From CAYRGG01 sp964423745 (GTDB lineage: Bacteria > Pseudomonadota > Gammaproteobacteria > Competibacterales > Competibacteraceae), in NCBI GenBank assembly GCA_964423745.1, contig CAYRGG010000017.1, positions 1 through 64,000 of the forward strand: 64,000 bases of DNA. The letters run 5' to 3'. Under the pieces are notes generated by a model. That model did no database searches. It was given only the letters and a program-made list of their open reading frames with translations, and was not told the DNA's origin. The position numbers and the translations under genes were made by a program. Below, piece by piece: positions 7,701 through 16,912 of the stretch. Numbering within the stretch: the first letter of the stretch is position 1; every line of letters begins with the position of its first letter.

Positions 7701-9326
7701 TTAACCGGTTGCTAAAAAGATACTCATAATCGCCGCGATGACGCCGTAAAGTAACATGGGCCAAATGGTTCGCTTGATGATAAAGCCTTCCTTCGCCACG
7801 ATGCCCAGAATCGAGCACACCGCAACGATGTTATTGATACAGACCATATTGCCCATGGCCCCGCCCACCGACTGGGCAGCCAAAATAAAGGTTTGATCCA
7901 GTCCCAAGGTTTGCGCAATGGAGATTTGAATTGGCGCAAAGGTCAGATTTGACACCGTATTGGAGCCTGAGAAGAATGCCCCTACAGCCCCTAGGTAAGA
8001 GGCAAAATACTGCCAATTTTCACCGATAAACGCGGCAAACGCTTGGCCAATAATAATATTCATGGCTTGTTCACCAGTGGTCATTAACTTGACCAATACC
8101 AGGGCACCTAACAAAGCCGCAATGGGTTTTGTCATACGCTGATAGGTTTCCGACATGATTTGCTTTTGTTTGTCGCCGGGGGTTTTGTACAGAAAAACTG
8201 TGATGGCGACGATAAGGAAAAAAGGAATAAAGGCAGGTATGTAAAGTGCTGCATACTTCCAGCCCACATCGGTATTAAAGATGTTGTTGAGATTTAAGAC
8301 TAAGGCTGGGCTTACGCTAAAATCGCCAAAGGTACCCAGGGGGATATTGGCAGTAGGCTCTGCAACTTGCAATAGCCCTTTTAAACCGATCTGCTGGATA
8401 CGGGTTACGACTAAGACAAGGATAGTGCCCCAAATGGGAAATAACGCTTTTACCAAGTCGCCGGGGGGTATTTTTTCCGAGATGATTTCTTTATTTGGAT
8501 TTTCCGTTGCCGAGGAAAGGCCGATGCCTTGGCTAGCAAAAAACACTGAAAACACCAGACCAACCATACCGCCCACTAAGGAGGGGAATTCATAGTTAAA
8601 ACTGGCTAGCGCTAGGTAAGGAATAATACAGCTCAAAATACTCAAATAAACAAATACGATATTCTTAAGGATATCCTTCCATGCCACCACAAAAGTTAAA
8701 GCGATTACGGGAATGATCAATGCGGCAACGGTATGAATAATGGCTGATTCAAAACCAATGGCTAGTAGCTCGGGGTCGCTAAGATCAAGAATCCCAAGCC
8801 CAAACCAGGTAGGGGTGCCTACGGCGCCAAAGGTTACCGGCACGGAGTTCATGACCAAGGCTAAACAGGCCACGGCAACCGGTTGAAAACCAAGTCCCAC
8901 CAAGATGGGTGCGGCTAATGCTGCCGGTGTACCAAAACCACTGGCCCCTTCAATGAGAAAAGCAAACGCCCACCCGATAATCATCAACTGGGCTACCGGG
9001 TTAGGACTAATGTTGTTTAGCCAATGGCGAACGGTGTTCATGGCGCCAGTGACTTCCATGGTCTTAAACAGCAAGATGGCACCCCAAATAATCATGATGG
9101 GAACCCAGGCTGTCAATAAACCGCTGACCACGGTAGCGTTAATCAAATTAGGGTCGGCTGTAAAATAAATTAACTGAATAAAGTAGATTAACAAGGCTGT
9201 TAACGGTAATGCCTTATTAGAAGGCATACTGTTTTTCTTAGTCATCAAGTAAATCAACAGCGCAATGGGAAAAATGGATACAAACAAATCCATATAAGTA
9301 AAACCAAGCACAGCTGTGTCATTCAT
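7701..9326 (-). CDS. lctP: L-lactate permease LctP/LldP (541 aa)
   Basis: A polytopic inner-membrane proton symporter for lactate (and often glycolate). Family signatures include 'FLIEGASGFGTPAALAAPIL' at about residues 123-142 and 'GAVGTPTWFGLGI' near residue 170. A second conserved region 'FFSGSNTVSNLTFAPIQ' is near residue 450. Length and hydrophobicity are normal for the family. It is the most distal gene of the lactate operon, after dld, with a 335-nt gap holding possible signals, so it may have its own promoter as well. The membership in lactate use is strongly supported by the adjacent D- and L-lactate dehydrogenases. Confidence 0.95.
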   Translation of the reverse strand: MNDTAVLGFTYMDLFVSIFPIALLIYLMTKKNSMPSNKALPLTALLIYFIQLIYFTADPNLINATVVSGLLTAWVPIMIIWGAILLFKTMEVTGAMNTVRHWLNNISPNPVAQLMIIGWAFAFLIEGASGFGTPAALAAPILVGLGFQPVAVACLALVMNSVPVTFGAVGTPTWFGLGILDLSDPELLAIGFESAIIHTVAALIIPVIALTFVVAWKDILKNIVFVYLSILSCIIPYLALASFNYEFPSLVGGMVGLVFSVFFASQGIGLSSATENPNKEIISEKIPPGDLVKALFPIWGTILVLVVTRIQQIGLKGLLQVAEPTANIPLGTFGDFSVSPALVLNLNNIFNTDVGWKYAALYIPAFIPFFLIVAITVFLYKTPGDKQKQIMSETYQRMTKPIAALLGALVLVKLMTTGEQAMNIIIGQAFAAFIGENWQYFASYLGAVGAFFSGSNTVSNLTFAPIQISIAQTLGLDQTFILAAQSVGGAMGNMVCINNIVAVCSILGIVAKEGFIIKRTIWPMLLYGVIAAIMSIFLATG

Positions 9327-9454
9327 TTATTAATTCCTCGTTTTTCCTCGTTCTGTGTTATAGGAATGGCTGGTTTTTTAAAGCAAAGAAATAAAATTTA
9401 GCCTGGCAAAAGTGGTTGACCTGTTTTCTAATTGCAAAGGAATCATAGGGTTTT

Positions 9455-9470
9455 GAGTACCATGGTGCTC
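9455..9470. promoter_or_regulatory. Near-perfect palindrome upstream of lctP
   Basis: GAGTACCATGGTGCTC is a 16-bp dyad with a single mismatched pair. It lies about 130 bp upstream of the lctP start, in the 335-nt space between dld and lctP. It could be an operator for separate control of the permease. It contains ACCATGGT rather than the GGTCAGACC core found elsewhere in the lactate/pyruvate region. Confidence 0.3.
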
Positions 9471-9577
9471 GTTAAAAAAGCCTCTCATTATTAATAAATG
9501 GAGAGTATCAAAAAGGTTTGGAACATGACGGTCAGTTTTTATCTAGTCTCAGTGCGTTATGTGGCCAAATCCCTCCT

Positions 9578-9607
9578 TTTTGTCCCCTTTTGCGAAAGGG
9601 GACAAAA
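9578..9607. repeat. Perfect 13-bp hairpin downstream of dld
   Basis: TTTTGTCCCCTTT (9578-9590) and AAAGGGGACAAAA (9595-9607) pair perfectly around a TGCG loop, 55 nt beyond the dld stop codon. It lies where a terminator or mRNA-stabilising structure would be expected between dld and lctP. Neither strand shows a U-tract after the stem. The flanking CCCTCC suggests a copy of a short dispersed palindrome rather than a standard terminator. Confidence 0.6.
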
Positions 9608-9661
9608 TTAATTTAATGTTAGAAATCGAATAGGTGTTTGATGCCCACCCAGGATGTGTGG

Positions 9662-12508
9662 TCAATCTGATACGTTATGCGGATTGGCTGTAGAGCACTT
9701 GTCCACCAGATAAACAATCGAACGGTAATAGCGGCCACTGTGAAGTGACAAACCTATTTCGCAGGTACGACTTGTGGAATAGCCAGCGCTACAGCTATCG
9801 GGCAAAGCGTCATGCAAACGTCGTAAGGCGCTGGCGTTAAGTTCTGGATGGGTAAAACCACGGTCACCCGACCAGCCGCAACAGGGGATGTCAGCGGGCA
9901 CCACGACCTGTTCGGCGCACTGTTCAGCAATGGCTTTCAGTTTGCTTTGCAGCCCCATTTTGGTAACGCCGCAGGTGGGATGAATGGCAATGGTTTCAGG
10001 GATTTTCTTAAGAGTCAGATGTTCCAGTACATGATCGTGGATAAACTCGGTGATATCGTAGAGTTTTAATGGCGTTTCGCACGCCTGCTTCATGCGAAAG
10101 GCGCAGGGACTGGTATCGAAAACGATGGGATCTTGGCCATGGCGGCTGATCTCAAAAAGGGTTTGTTCGGTTTCTCGTCGTTTAGCGTCGGCCTCCCTGG
10201 CTAAGCCTTTGCTCTCAAAAGGCTGACCACAACAAAGGGAACCGCATTTTTTTGGCATAATCACTTGAAAACCTGCTTTGCGCAGCAGGGCTTCGGTTTT
10301 TATGGGGAGTGAATCCTGTTCAGGATCGTTTTTTGCGGGTCCCATGGTGCGGCTAGCGCAGCTGGGGAAGTAAATCACCCGGGGGCTTTCAGGGGCGGTA
10401 TGGCCATTGGGTTTAGGGAGTTTGCCGGCGGTGGGCATATAAGGGTTCCATAGAGGCACCCGATTACCGGACAACTTACGAACCCCCTGGGTAAGACCCG
10501 TCATGGCCGAGGCGCCCAATAGGGTATGGGCGGCGTTGGCAGTGGCCAGACCAAAGCGGGTTCCGGCTGTCACACCGGCAAAGTGGTTTGCGGTCCATTC
10601 GGCCACCCGGTGGGCGGTCTCGCCGAACTGTTCACCCCGTAGCTGTTTCATCATTTTGCCGGTGTCGATACTCACCGGGCAGGTTAGCGAACACAAGCTA
10701 TCCACGGCGCAGGTATCCATAGCTTGGTATTGAAACACCTCGGCGATCGCCTTGCGTTTTGCGGGGTCTTCATCCAATGCTTGAAGACGAGCAAGTTCCC
10801 GCAATGCAACGATACGTTGACGAGGGGTAAAGGTAATTTCTTGAGAGGGGCAGTTCGGTTCGCAGAACCCACACTCGATGCATTTGTCCACCAGGGCGTC
10901 TGTGGGAAACAAGGGTTTCAAGTTCTTAACATGCACTTCGGGGTCATCGTTAATAATGACCCCCGGATTGAGCATATTTTTGGGATCGAATAAGGCTTTT
11001 AAGGCTTGCATCAAGCGATAGGCGTCTTGACCCCACTCCATTTCCACAAAAGGCGCCATATTACGCCCAGTACCGTGCTCAGCTTTGAGGGAGCCGTCGT
11101 ATTTATTCACCACCATATCGCAGACTTCGTCCATAAACCAACGATAGCGGTCGATTTCTTGCGGTTTGCTAAAATCCGGCGTAATGACAAAATGCACGTT
11201 GCCTTCTAAGGCATGACCGAAAATGATGGCTTCGTGGTAGTTGTATTTTCTAAATAACGCCTTCAGGTCCATCATAGCCGGTGCTAACTTAGTTATCTCA
11301 AAGGCAATGTCTTCGATAAGCACGGTGGTGCCCAATTCCCGCACTGACCCGACAGCGGGGAATAGACCCTTACGGATATTCCAAAGCTGGGCATATTCTT
11401 CCAATTTATCGGTGAAATCAGCGGGAGATAGGGTAGGTATATGGGCAATGACTTCTTTGATAGCGGCTATTTGAGTGGCTAAACTAGCGGCGTCGGAGGC
11501 GCGGGTTTCTATCAACAGCGCGGTAGCGTCCTCCGGGAGTCCCGCCAAATGGGCGGGCATACCGGGTTTACCCGCTACAGAACGCAGTGACGCCTGGTCC
11601 ATCAGTTCCGCCGCCGAAACCGATTGGGCTTTTAACAGGGTAATGGCCTCGCAGGCGGTTTGCATATCCGTAAAGATGGGCAAGGCGCTGGCTTTAAAGG
11701 CATGTTCCTCTACCGTTCGGTAAGTGATCTCGGAGATAAAACCTAAGGTTCCCTCGGAACCGATCATCAAATGCTTGAGGATATCGAAGGGGTCTTCAAA
11801 ATCTACTAGGGCATTAAGACTATAGCCGGTGGTGTTTTTGATTTTAAACTTATTGTGTATGCGCTCAGCTAAAGCAGTGTTAGCGCGGGTTTGTTGGGCA
11901 AGATTATCTAACTGAGCAAGTAATTCGGGATGACTTTGAGAAAACGCTTTGCAGCTGGTTTCACTACCGGTATCCAAAACGCTGCCATCGGCGAACACGA
12001 TGCGCATATCGGCCACCGTTTGATAGCTGTTTTGAGCAGTTCCGCAACACATGCCGCTGGCGTTGTTAGCAGCGATACCACCAATTTTCGCCGCATTGAT
12101 GGAAGCGGGGTCGGGACCAATTTTGCGTCCTAAAGGGGCTAAATAGACATTGGCTTGGGCACCGATAATACCCGGTTGAAGTCGAATGGTGGCGGCATCG
12201 TCGCTGATGTGATAATCGCGCCAACCGTCGAAACCCAGCACCAGCAACACAGAATCCGTGATCGCTTGACCCGATAGGCTGGTGCCAGCAGCGCGAAAGG
12301 TGACCGGCGTGCCATGGCTCTCGGCGAGTTTTAGAATACGGCTTATTTCTGCTTCGTCATTTACCCGCACCACCAATTTTGGAATGAGTCGATAAAAACT
12401 CGCGTCGGTGCCATAGGCCAGGGTACGTAGTGGATCGCGGATAAGGCGTGCTTCGGGAATAAAGGTTGTCAAAGCTTGATAGAGGTGGTCGTGGGCAGTT
12501 GATGACAT
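9662..12508 (-). CDS. dld: FAD/Fe-S D-lactate dehydrogenase, Dld-II type (948 aa)
   Basis: This is a fused flavin and iron-sulfur oxidoreductase that oxidises D-lactate to pyruvate and passes electrons to the respiratory chain. An FAD-binding PCMH domain covers about residues 35-270, and a FAD-oxidase C-terminal domain runs to about 510. Two ferredoxin-like clusters follow, 'CIECGFCEPNCP' near 543 and 'CAVDSLCSLTCP' near 600. Two CCG (heterodisulfide-reductase-like) motifs lie near 762 ('CCGQPF') and 876 ('CCGWSG'). Length and domain order match Dld-II, found beside lldEFG and the lactate permease gene in Shewanella. It follows lldG after 125 nt on the same strand. A glycolate or 2-hydroxyglutarate role is less likely given the neighbours. 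Confidence 0.93.
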   Translation of the reverse strand: MSSTAHDHLYQALTTFIPEARLIRDPLRTLAYGTDASFYRLIPKLVVRVNDEAEISRILKLAESHGTPVTFRAAGTSLSGQAITDSVLLVLGFDGWRDYHISDDAATIRLQPGIIGAQANVYLAPLGRKIGPDPASINAAKIGGIAANNASGMCCGTAQNSYQTVADMRIVFADGSVLDTGSETSCKAFSQSHPELLAQLDNLAQQTRANTALAERIHNKFKIKNTTGYSLNALVDFEDPFDILKHLMIGSEGTLGFISEITYRTVEEHAFKASALPIFTDMQTACEAITLLKAQSVSAAELMDQASLRSVAGKPGMPAHLAGLPEDATALLIETRASDAASLATQIAAIKEVIAHIPTLSPADFTDKLEEYAQLWNIRKGLFPAVGSVRELGTTVLIEDIAFEITKLAPAMMDLKALFRKYNYHEAIIFGHALEGNVHFVITPDFSKPQEIDRYRWFMDEVCDMVVNKYDGSLKAEHGTGRNMAPFVEMEWGQDAYRLMQALKALFDPKNMLNPGVIINDDPEVHVKNLKPLFPTDALVDKCIECGFCEPNCPSQEITFTPRQRIVALRELARLQALDEDPAKRKAIAEVFQYQAMDTCAVDSLCSLTCPVSIDTGKMMKQLRGEQFGETAHRVAEWTANHFAGVTAGTRFGLATANAAHTLLGASAMTGLTQGVRKLSGNRVPLWNPYMPTAGKLPKPNGHTAPESPRVIYFPSCASRTMGPAKNDPEQDSLPIKTEALLRKAGFQVIMPKKCGSLCCGQPFESKGLAREADAKRRETEQTLFEISRHGQDPIVFDTSPCAFRMKQACETPLKLYDITEFIHDHVLEHLTLKKIPETIAIHPTCGVTKMGLQSKLKAIAEQCAEQVVVPADIPCCGWSGDRGFTHPELNASALRRLHDALPDSCSAGYSTSRTCEIGLSLHSGRYYRSIVYLVDKCSTANPHNVSD

Positions 12509-12633
12509 CTATAGGTCTCGCTATTTAAAAAACAAAGCGCTAAAGAAAGGTGGTGGTTGGCGCTGATGTTATTGTTCTTTAGGGTGGTTTGGAAAAACCG
12601 CCTCGTTTTAGTGTTTTTTACAGTGCTGCCTAA

Positions 12634-13290
12634 CTATTTCTGGACGATCAATACGATCAACTCTTTTGGACCATGTACGCCAAAGGTTAACGTTAATTCG
12701 ATGTCGGCTGTTTTAGAGGGTCCTGAGATGAGCAATGCGTTGGTAGGCATGCCTTTGGCGTACTCCAAACCTATCATGGCTTCGGAAAACGTGTTGTAAA
12801 TCTTATCCGCTTCCAAGACAGCAATATGCACCGCAGGGACTAATGACATTAAGCGCGGTTCTTTGTTGTCAGGCCAAAGGATTAGTGCCCCCGATTCGGC
12901 GATTCCGCCGCGGGTGGATGTAATGCTGGCATCGCTGTCGAAGAGGGTCTCTTTGAAAGACTCGATGTCCTCGTTGTAACCTAGCAAAGGCGGTAAATCG
13001 TTTTCCCAAGCCGCTTCAAGGGTATTGCCAATAGGCGTAGCGGGTGCGTAAACCAAACGATTAAGTTGTTTTTGCTTGAGTAAATCTTTTAATTCGGACA
13101 CCCACTCATCGCCATGAACCAAGTGTACTTCCGTGCGCACCGCTTCCATTAAGCGTTTTAAGCGATCGATTTTTTCCTGTTGGTTTAGGTTTAGGCTAGG
13201 TAATGGCGCTGCTTCGGGGACTGACAGTTCGGCTTCCTGCAACCCGTTGCGCAAGTTGTTCAAAATTCGTTCCCGAACCGCGTTACTCAT
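12634..13290 (-). CDS. lldG: L-lactate utilisation protein LldG/LutC (218 aa)
   Basis: LUD-domain protein, third subunit of the LldEFG (LutABC) L-lactate dehydrogenase complex that converts L-lactate to pyruvate. The start at 13290 (MSNAVRERIL...) was chosen because it overlaps the lldF stop by 8 nt and matches the length of the family. An upstream start would add 23 residues encoded inside lldF. The pattern 'TRGGIAESGALIL' near residue 133 and 'NALLISGPSKTADIE' near residue 185 are typical LUD sequences. It is co-transcribed with lldF and lldE. Confidence 0.93.
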   Translation of the reverse strand: MSNAVRERILNNLRNGLQEAELSVPEAAPLPSLNLNQQEKIDRLKRLMEAVRTEVHLVHGDEWVSELKDLLKQKQLNRLVYAPATPIGNTLEAAWENDLPPLLGYNEDIESFKETLFDSDASITSTRGGIAESGALILWPDNKEPRLMSLVPAVHIAVLEADKIYNTFSEAMIGLEYAKGMPTNALLISGPSKTADIELTLTFGVHGPKELIVLIVQK

Positions 13291-14716
13291 GAGGAATCCC
13301 CTTTTCTTTGACCAATTGGTGGAGACTTTTCTTGGCTGGTTTGGGCGGCGTTCGCACACTGGACCAGTGCTTCAAGGGTCCCATGTTAGGCAGGTTTTCA
13401 CCCATTGCGCCAAACATCTTGGCGCTCATGGTGTTCATGGCGGGATGGGTATTCATGGCGGCCCAGCCTTTCCAAGCCAAAGTTTCGGCAAAGTTTCGCT
13501 TATAACCATGGTCTTCCACCGGATGGGCCGAGTCCTTCTTGTTGTAGCTCTCGTTGCGCAGGCGGCGGAGGATTTTTGGAATAGGAATTTTCACTGGACA
13601 GACTTCTGAGCAAGCCCCACATAGGGTCGAGGTAAAGGCCATCTCGCCAGCTTTTTCCAGACCCTCCATCTGCGGAGTGAGAATGGAACCGATGGGGCCG
13701 GGGTAGACATAACCGTAAGCATGACCCCCTAGACGGGTATACACAGGACAATGATTAAGACAAGCGCCACAGCGGATACATTGCAGGGTTTCCCGCATTT
13801 GCGCATCGGCGAATATGTTTGAGCGGCCATTGTCCAAAATGAGTAAATGAACTTCTTTAGGTCCGTCTTTCTCCCCCGGCTTGCGGGGCGAAGTGATCAT
13901 ATTGAAATAGGTGGTAATGACTTGACCTGTGGCGGAACCCGTCAGCAGTTTGTACAGGGGTGGGACATGTTGCAAGGTTTCCACCACCTTCTCGAGACCC
14001 ATGACAGCGATGTGTACCGGTGGGACCGTGGTGCACATTCTGCCATTGCCTTCGTTTTCCACTAGGCAAAGGGTGCCGGTTTCCGCTACGGCAAAATTGA
14101 CGCCACTGACACCGACCTCGCCGGCGAAAAATTTTTGCCGTAAGGTTTTGCGGGCAATGGCGTTGAGTTCCTCAATCACTTCCGTGTAAGGGGTATCGGG
14201 AATCTTATTGTGAAACAAATGAGCGACTTGCTCTTTATTTTTATGAATGGCAGGAACGATGATATGGGAGGGGGTTTCATGATCCAGTTGAATGATATAT
14301 TCACCGAGATCGGTTTCTAGGGTTTCAACACCATTTTCTTCTAAGAAATGGTTGAGGTGGGTTTCCTCCGACACCATGGACTTACCCTTAACAACCCGAG
14401 TCGCCTGATGTTGCTGGATAATGTCTAGAATGGTTTGATTGGCCTGATCGTTGGTTTCGGCCCAATGCACATGAATGCCATTTTCAGTGCATTTTTTTTC
14501 CAACTTTTCTAACAAGTCAGGTAACTTACTAAGGGAATTACGGCGGATGGCCTGGCCGACGGCGCGTAATCTTTCAAACTCTTCTTTATCTGGAAACACA
14601 GCCTTGCGTTTTAAACTGAGGCTGCTCATGGCTGATCGAAGATTGTTTCTCAGTTGTGAGTCAGCCAGAGCTTTATCGATATTTTTTTTAAAATCAACGG
14701 GTGCTTGATTATCCAT
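13283..14716 (-). CDS. lldF: L-lactate dehydrogenase iron-sulfur subunit LldF/LutB (477 aa)
   Basis: This subunit combines a LUD domain (about residues 65-300) with two 4Fe-4S binding motifs, 'CIRCGACLNHCP' near residue 315 and 'CGACSEVCP' near 369. The LutB C-terminal domain follows. It is the electron-transfer core of the LldEFG complex. The start at 14716 (MDNQAPVDF...) is preceded by a good GGAGAG ribosome site located inside the end of lldE and gives the usual N-terminus. The longer frame upstream lies in lldE and was discarded. It overlaps lldE and lldG by 8 nt each, so the three are translationally coupled. Confidence 0.94.
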   Translation of the reverse strand: MDNQAPVDFKKNIDKALADSQLRNNLRSAMSSLSLKRKAVFPDKEEFERLRAVGQAIRRNSLSKLPDLLEKLEKKCTENGIHVHWAETNDQANQTILDIIQQHQATRVVKGKSMVSEETHLNHFLEENGVETLETDLGEYIIQLDHETPSHIIVPAIHKNKEQVAHLFHNKIPDTPYTEVIEELNAIARKTLRQKFFAGEVGVSGVNFAVAETGTLCLVENEGNGRMCTTVPPVHIAVMGLEKVVETLQHVPPLYKLLTGSATGQVITTYFNMITSPRKPGEKDGPKEVHLLILDNGRSNIFADAQMRETLQCIRCGACLNHCPVYTRLGGHAYGYVYPGPIGSILTPQMEGLEKAGEMAFTSTLCGACSEVCPVKIPIPKILRRLRNESYNKKDSAHPVEDHGYKRNFAETLAWKGWAAMNTHPAMNTMSAKMFGAMGENLPNMGPLKHWSSVRTPPKPAKKSLHQLVKEKGIPHE

Positions 14717-15449
14717 CGATTCTCTCCAGAATAAATTCAGCAATATGCTTAGCTGGGATGGCAATATTTTGTTTTTCCATGGTGCCGCCGATATTCATCA
14801 GGCAGCCGCAATCTCCCGACAGGAGCACAGCCGCCCCTGTTTGACAAACATCGGCCACCTTGTCTTTGACGATGGCCCCGGAGATAGCCGGTTGTTTAAC
14901 GGAAAATGTACCGCCAAAACCACAGCATTCTTGTTCCCGTTCCAGTTCCACTAGTTCCACGTTTTTTAACTGTCGAATCAATGCTTTAGAGTCTGCGATA
15001 ATACCCATTTCCCGGGTCGCATGACAGGAGGAATGCCAGGTGACTTTAATAGGACTCCCATGGTCCTCAAGCTTCACGTCGAGGACGCGGACTAGAAATT
15101 CGGTCAGTTCAAAAACCCGGTTGGAAAAATGAATGGCTGCATCGTGCTCAGGTTCATCCTCAAATATGAGGGGATAATGGTGTTTTAGCATCCCGGCGCA
15201 GGAACCGGACGGCACCACAATAGGGTAGTCTTTGGAAAAGGTCTTGAGCTGATGGCGAGCAACATTTTTGGTTTCTTCTGGAAAACCAGAGTTATAAGCC
15301 GGTTGACCACAACAGGATTGATTTTGCGGGAAAATAACTTCTACACCTTCCCGTTGTAATAACTCAATGCCTGCCATTCCTGCCTGTGGATAACACATGT
15401 CAACAAGGCAAGTACCAAAGTAGTACACCCTACTGGGACGTTCGGACAT
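14709..15449 (-). CDS. lldE: L-lactate dehydrogenase subunit LldE/LutA (246 aa)
   Basis: CCG-domain protein of the LldEFG complex. Cysteine-rich motifs 'QSCCGQPAYNSG' (about residue 45) and 'QECCGFGGTFS' (about 178) match the LutA/GlpC-type iron-sulfur fold. The ATG at 15449 (MSERPSRV...) has AAGG 8 nt upstream. A GTG three codons earlier overlaps this ribosome site and is less likely. It is the first gene of lldE-lldF-lldG-dld-lctP and diverges from a PdhR-like regulator across a 450-bp control region containing a GGTCTGACC palindrome. Confidence 0.93.
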   Translation of the reverse strand: MSERPSRVYYFGTCLVDMCYPQAGMAGIELLQREGVEVIFPQNQSCCGQPAYNSGFPEETKNVARHQLKTFSKDYPIVVPSGSCAGMLKHHYPLIFEDEPEHDAAIHFSNRVFELTEFLVRVLDVKLEDHGSPIKVTWHSSCHATREMGIIADSKALIRQLKNVELVELEREQECCGFGGTFSVKQPAISGAIVKDKVADVCQTGAAVLLSGDCGCLMNIGGTMEKQNIAIPAKHIAEFILERIDG

Positions 15450-15551
15450 TTCTTTCACCTTGGATGGTTTTATTAACTTTATATTTTTCGTTTAAGACGT
15501 TTTGTAGTTAGCAGCTGGTTTTTTTGGGGATGCTACTTTAAAGAATTTATT

Positions 15552-15568
15552 GGTCATATTTGCTGACC
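15552..15568. promoter_or_regulatory. Spaced GGTCA / TGACC dyad upstream of lldE
   Basis: GGTCA at 15552-15556 and TGACC at 15564-15568 form an inverted repeat separated by 7 nt, about 100 bp upstream of the lldE start. The half-sites equal those of the compact GGTC-T-GACC operator at 15675. It could be a secondary site for the same GntR/FadR-type regulator. Confidence 0.4.
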
Positions 15569-15674
15569 CAGATCATTTATAGGCATCACTCCCTTGAGGC
15601 ACACTGCCTAACTACAACGATGATGTTATTTACTTTCCTCGCTTATGATTTAGCACATTAGTGCCTGGAATAAA

Positions 15675-15683
15675 GGTCTGACC
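15675..15683. promoter_or_regulatory. Candidate PdhR/FadR-type operator GGTCTGACC between lldE and regulator
   Basis: GGTC-T-GACC is a 9-bp palindrome flanked by A-rich sequence (AAA on the left, AAAAAA on the right). FadR-subfamily regulators bind TGGTNNNACCA-type sites, and E. coli PdhR prefers ATTGGTNNNACCAAT. The same sequence on the opposite strand (GGTCAGACC) recurs at 16769-16777 after the regulator gene. Located in the divergent control region, it can serve both lldE and the regulator. Confidence 0.65.
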
Positions 15684-15899
15684 AAAAAATCTAGAAGGGG
15701 ATTCGCTGAATGTCAATACAAAAACGAATTCCATAGACTTAATCTTTAGATCGTATTGGATAACCAAAAAACTTTATTTTGTCCAAAGATTAGGGAATCA
15801 GTTTTTTTGCACAGCACACGATGAAAAAACACGAGGCGAATTATCTTGTGGAGAAGACGATAACCGATGGTTTGGGTTATTTCGAATGGAATATCTGTC

Positions 15900-16691
15900 A
15901 TGCCTTTTAAAAGTGTTAAACCTGCTAAAGTTTCAGACGCCATTGTCGAGCAGATCGAACGGCTTATTCTTGAGGGTATCTTAAAACCGGGCAGTAAGTT
16001 GCCTGCGGAAAGAGAACTGGCGCAGCAGCTGGATGTATCCCGACCTTCCTTGCGTGAAGCTATTTTAAGGCTAGAAGTCAGGGGGCTTCTACAAAGCCGA
16101 CGGGGAGGGGGCACCTATGTGGTAGACGTCATCGCTCCGATCATCACAGATCCACTAGTTCATCTGTTGAGAAATCATCCCGACGCCACTTTTGATACTC
16201 TCGAACTGCGCCATGCGCTAGAAGAAATTTCTGCTTACTTCGCAGCGCTGCGGGGTACCGAGGCAGATTGTGAAATTTTGCAGCGGCGCTTCGTTGAATG
16301 GGAAGCCGTCCACGAAGAAGAAGAATACAATTGCTATAGGGACGCAGAGGCTGATGTGGAATTTCATCTAGCCATTGTGGATGCCTCCCATAATGTTGCG
16401 CTTATGCATGTGATGCGTGGGCTTTTTAACTTGTTGCGCAGCAGTATTTCCCGTTCCTTAGAGCGGCTCTACGCGCATGTAGGCAATTATGAAATCGTCC
16501 ATAGTCATCACAAAGGGATTATGGATGCTATTTTAGCAAAGGATCCCAGTGCAGCCCGGCAAGCCGCCCATGCCCACCTTTCATTTGTTGAAGTGACGCT
16601 ACGTGATCTCGACCAAGCCTCTTCCCGTGAAGAACGTTCGCAACGTCGTTTAGAGTCGTTGCGGGATTTTGAGTCAGACGACACCTTGTAA
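15900..16691 (+). CDS. PdhR-like GntR/FadR-family transcriptional regulator (263 aa)
   Basis: An N-terminal winged helix-turn-helix (about residues 8-75) carries the GntR signature 'LPAERELAQQLDVSRPSLREAI'-type sequence, followed by 'RRGGGTYV'. A C-terminal FCD ligand domain contains 'LRHALEEISAYFAALRGTEAD' and 'DASHNVALMHVMRGL'. Sequence order and wording are very close to E. coli PdhR, which senses pyruvate. LldR is the alternative, because it controls lactate genes. I start at 15900 (MPFKSVKPAK...), which aligns with the PdhR N-terminus; an in-frame upstream start adds 11 atypical residues. It is divergent from the lactate operon and precedes the por genes, so it likely couples both to pyruvate or lactate. 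Confidence 0.9.
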   Translation: MPFKSVKPAKVSDAIVEQIERLILEGILKPGSKLPAERELAQQLDVSRPSLREAILRLEVRGLLQSRRGGGTYVVDVIAPIITDPLVHLLRNHPDATFDTLELRHALEEISAYFAALRGTEADCEILQRRFVEWEAVHEEEEYNCYRDAEADVEFHLAIVDASHNVALMHVMRGLFNLLRSSISRSLERLYAHVGNYEIVHSHHKGIMDAILAKDPSAARQAAHAHLSFVEVTLRDLDQASSREERSQRRLESLRDFESDDTL

Positions 16692-16767
16692 CACCATTTT
16701 AAAACAGCTTCTTAAAGCTTGACAAACCTATAAATAGTTCTTATAAGTTTGATCATGCTTTTGCGAT

Positions 16768-16778
16768 TGGTCAGACCA
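16768..16778. promoter_or_regulatory. Candidate PdhR/FadR-type operator TGGTCAGACCA
   Basis: An 11-bp palindrome, TGGTC-A-GACCA, lies within ATT...TTT and matches the FadR-type consensus TGGTCNGACCA exactly. It lies 76 bp after the regulator stop and about 135 bp before the unknown gene at 16913. A further half site (TTGGTCA) follows at about 16783. The site probably controls the promoter of the small gene and perhaps the por operon. Confidence 0.7.
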
Positions 16779-16912
16779 TTTTTTGGTCATTTTATCTTAC
16801 CGGTTTTTGTGGGTTTTACCCATCATCTCCTACGCTCAGGCTTTCACGAGCATATCATGGTATTTCGACTTTGGGGTTTTCCACAAAGGTCGTAGTCCGC
16901 ACCTTTAAAAAA

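Noticed and set aside
13133..13609. 158-codon open frame antisense to lldG/lldF
   Set aside because: It overlaps two well-supported genes, and its translation looks like no protein family.
16697..16714. Possible third end of the family 2 repeat (TTTTAAAACAGCTTCTTAAA-like sequence)
   Set aside because: Only about 15 bases resemble the terminal repeat and there is no second end or core nearby, so chance is likely.
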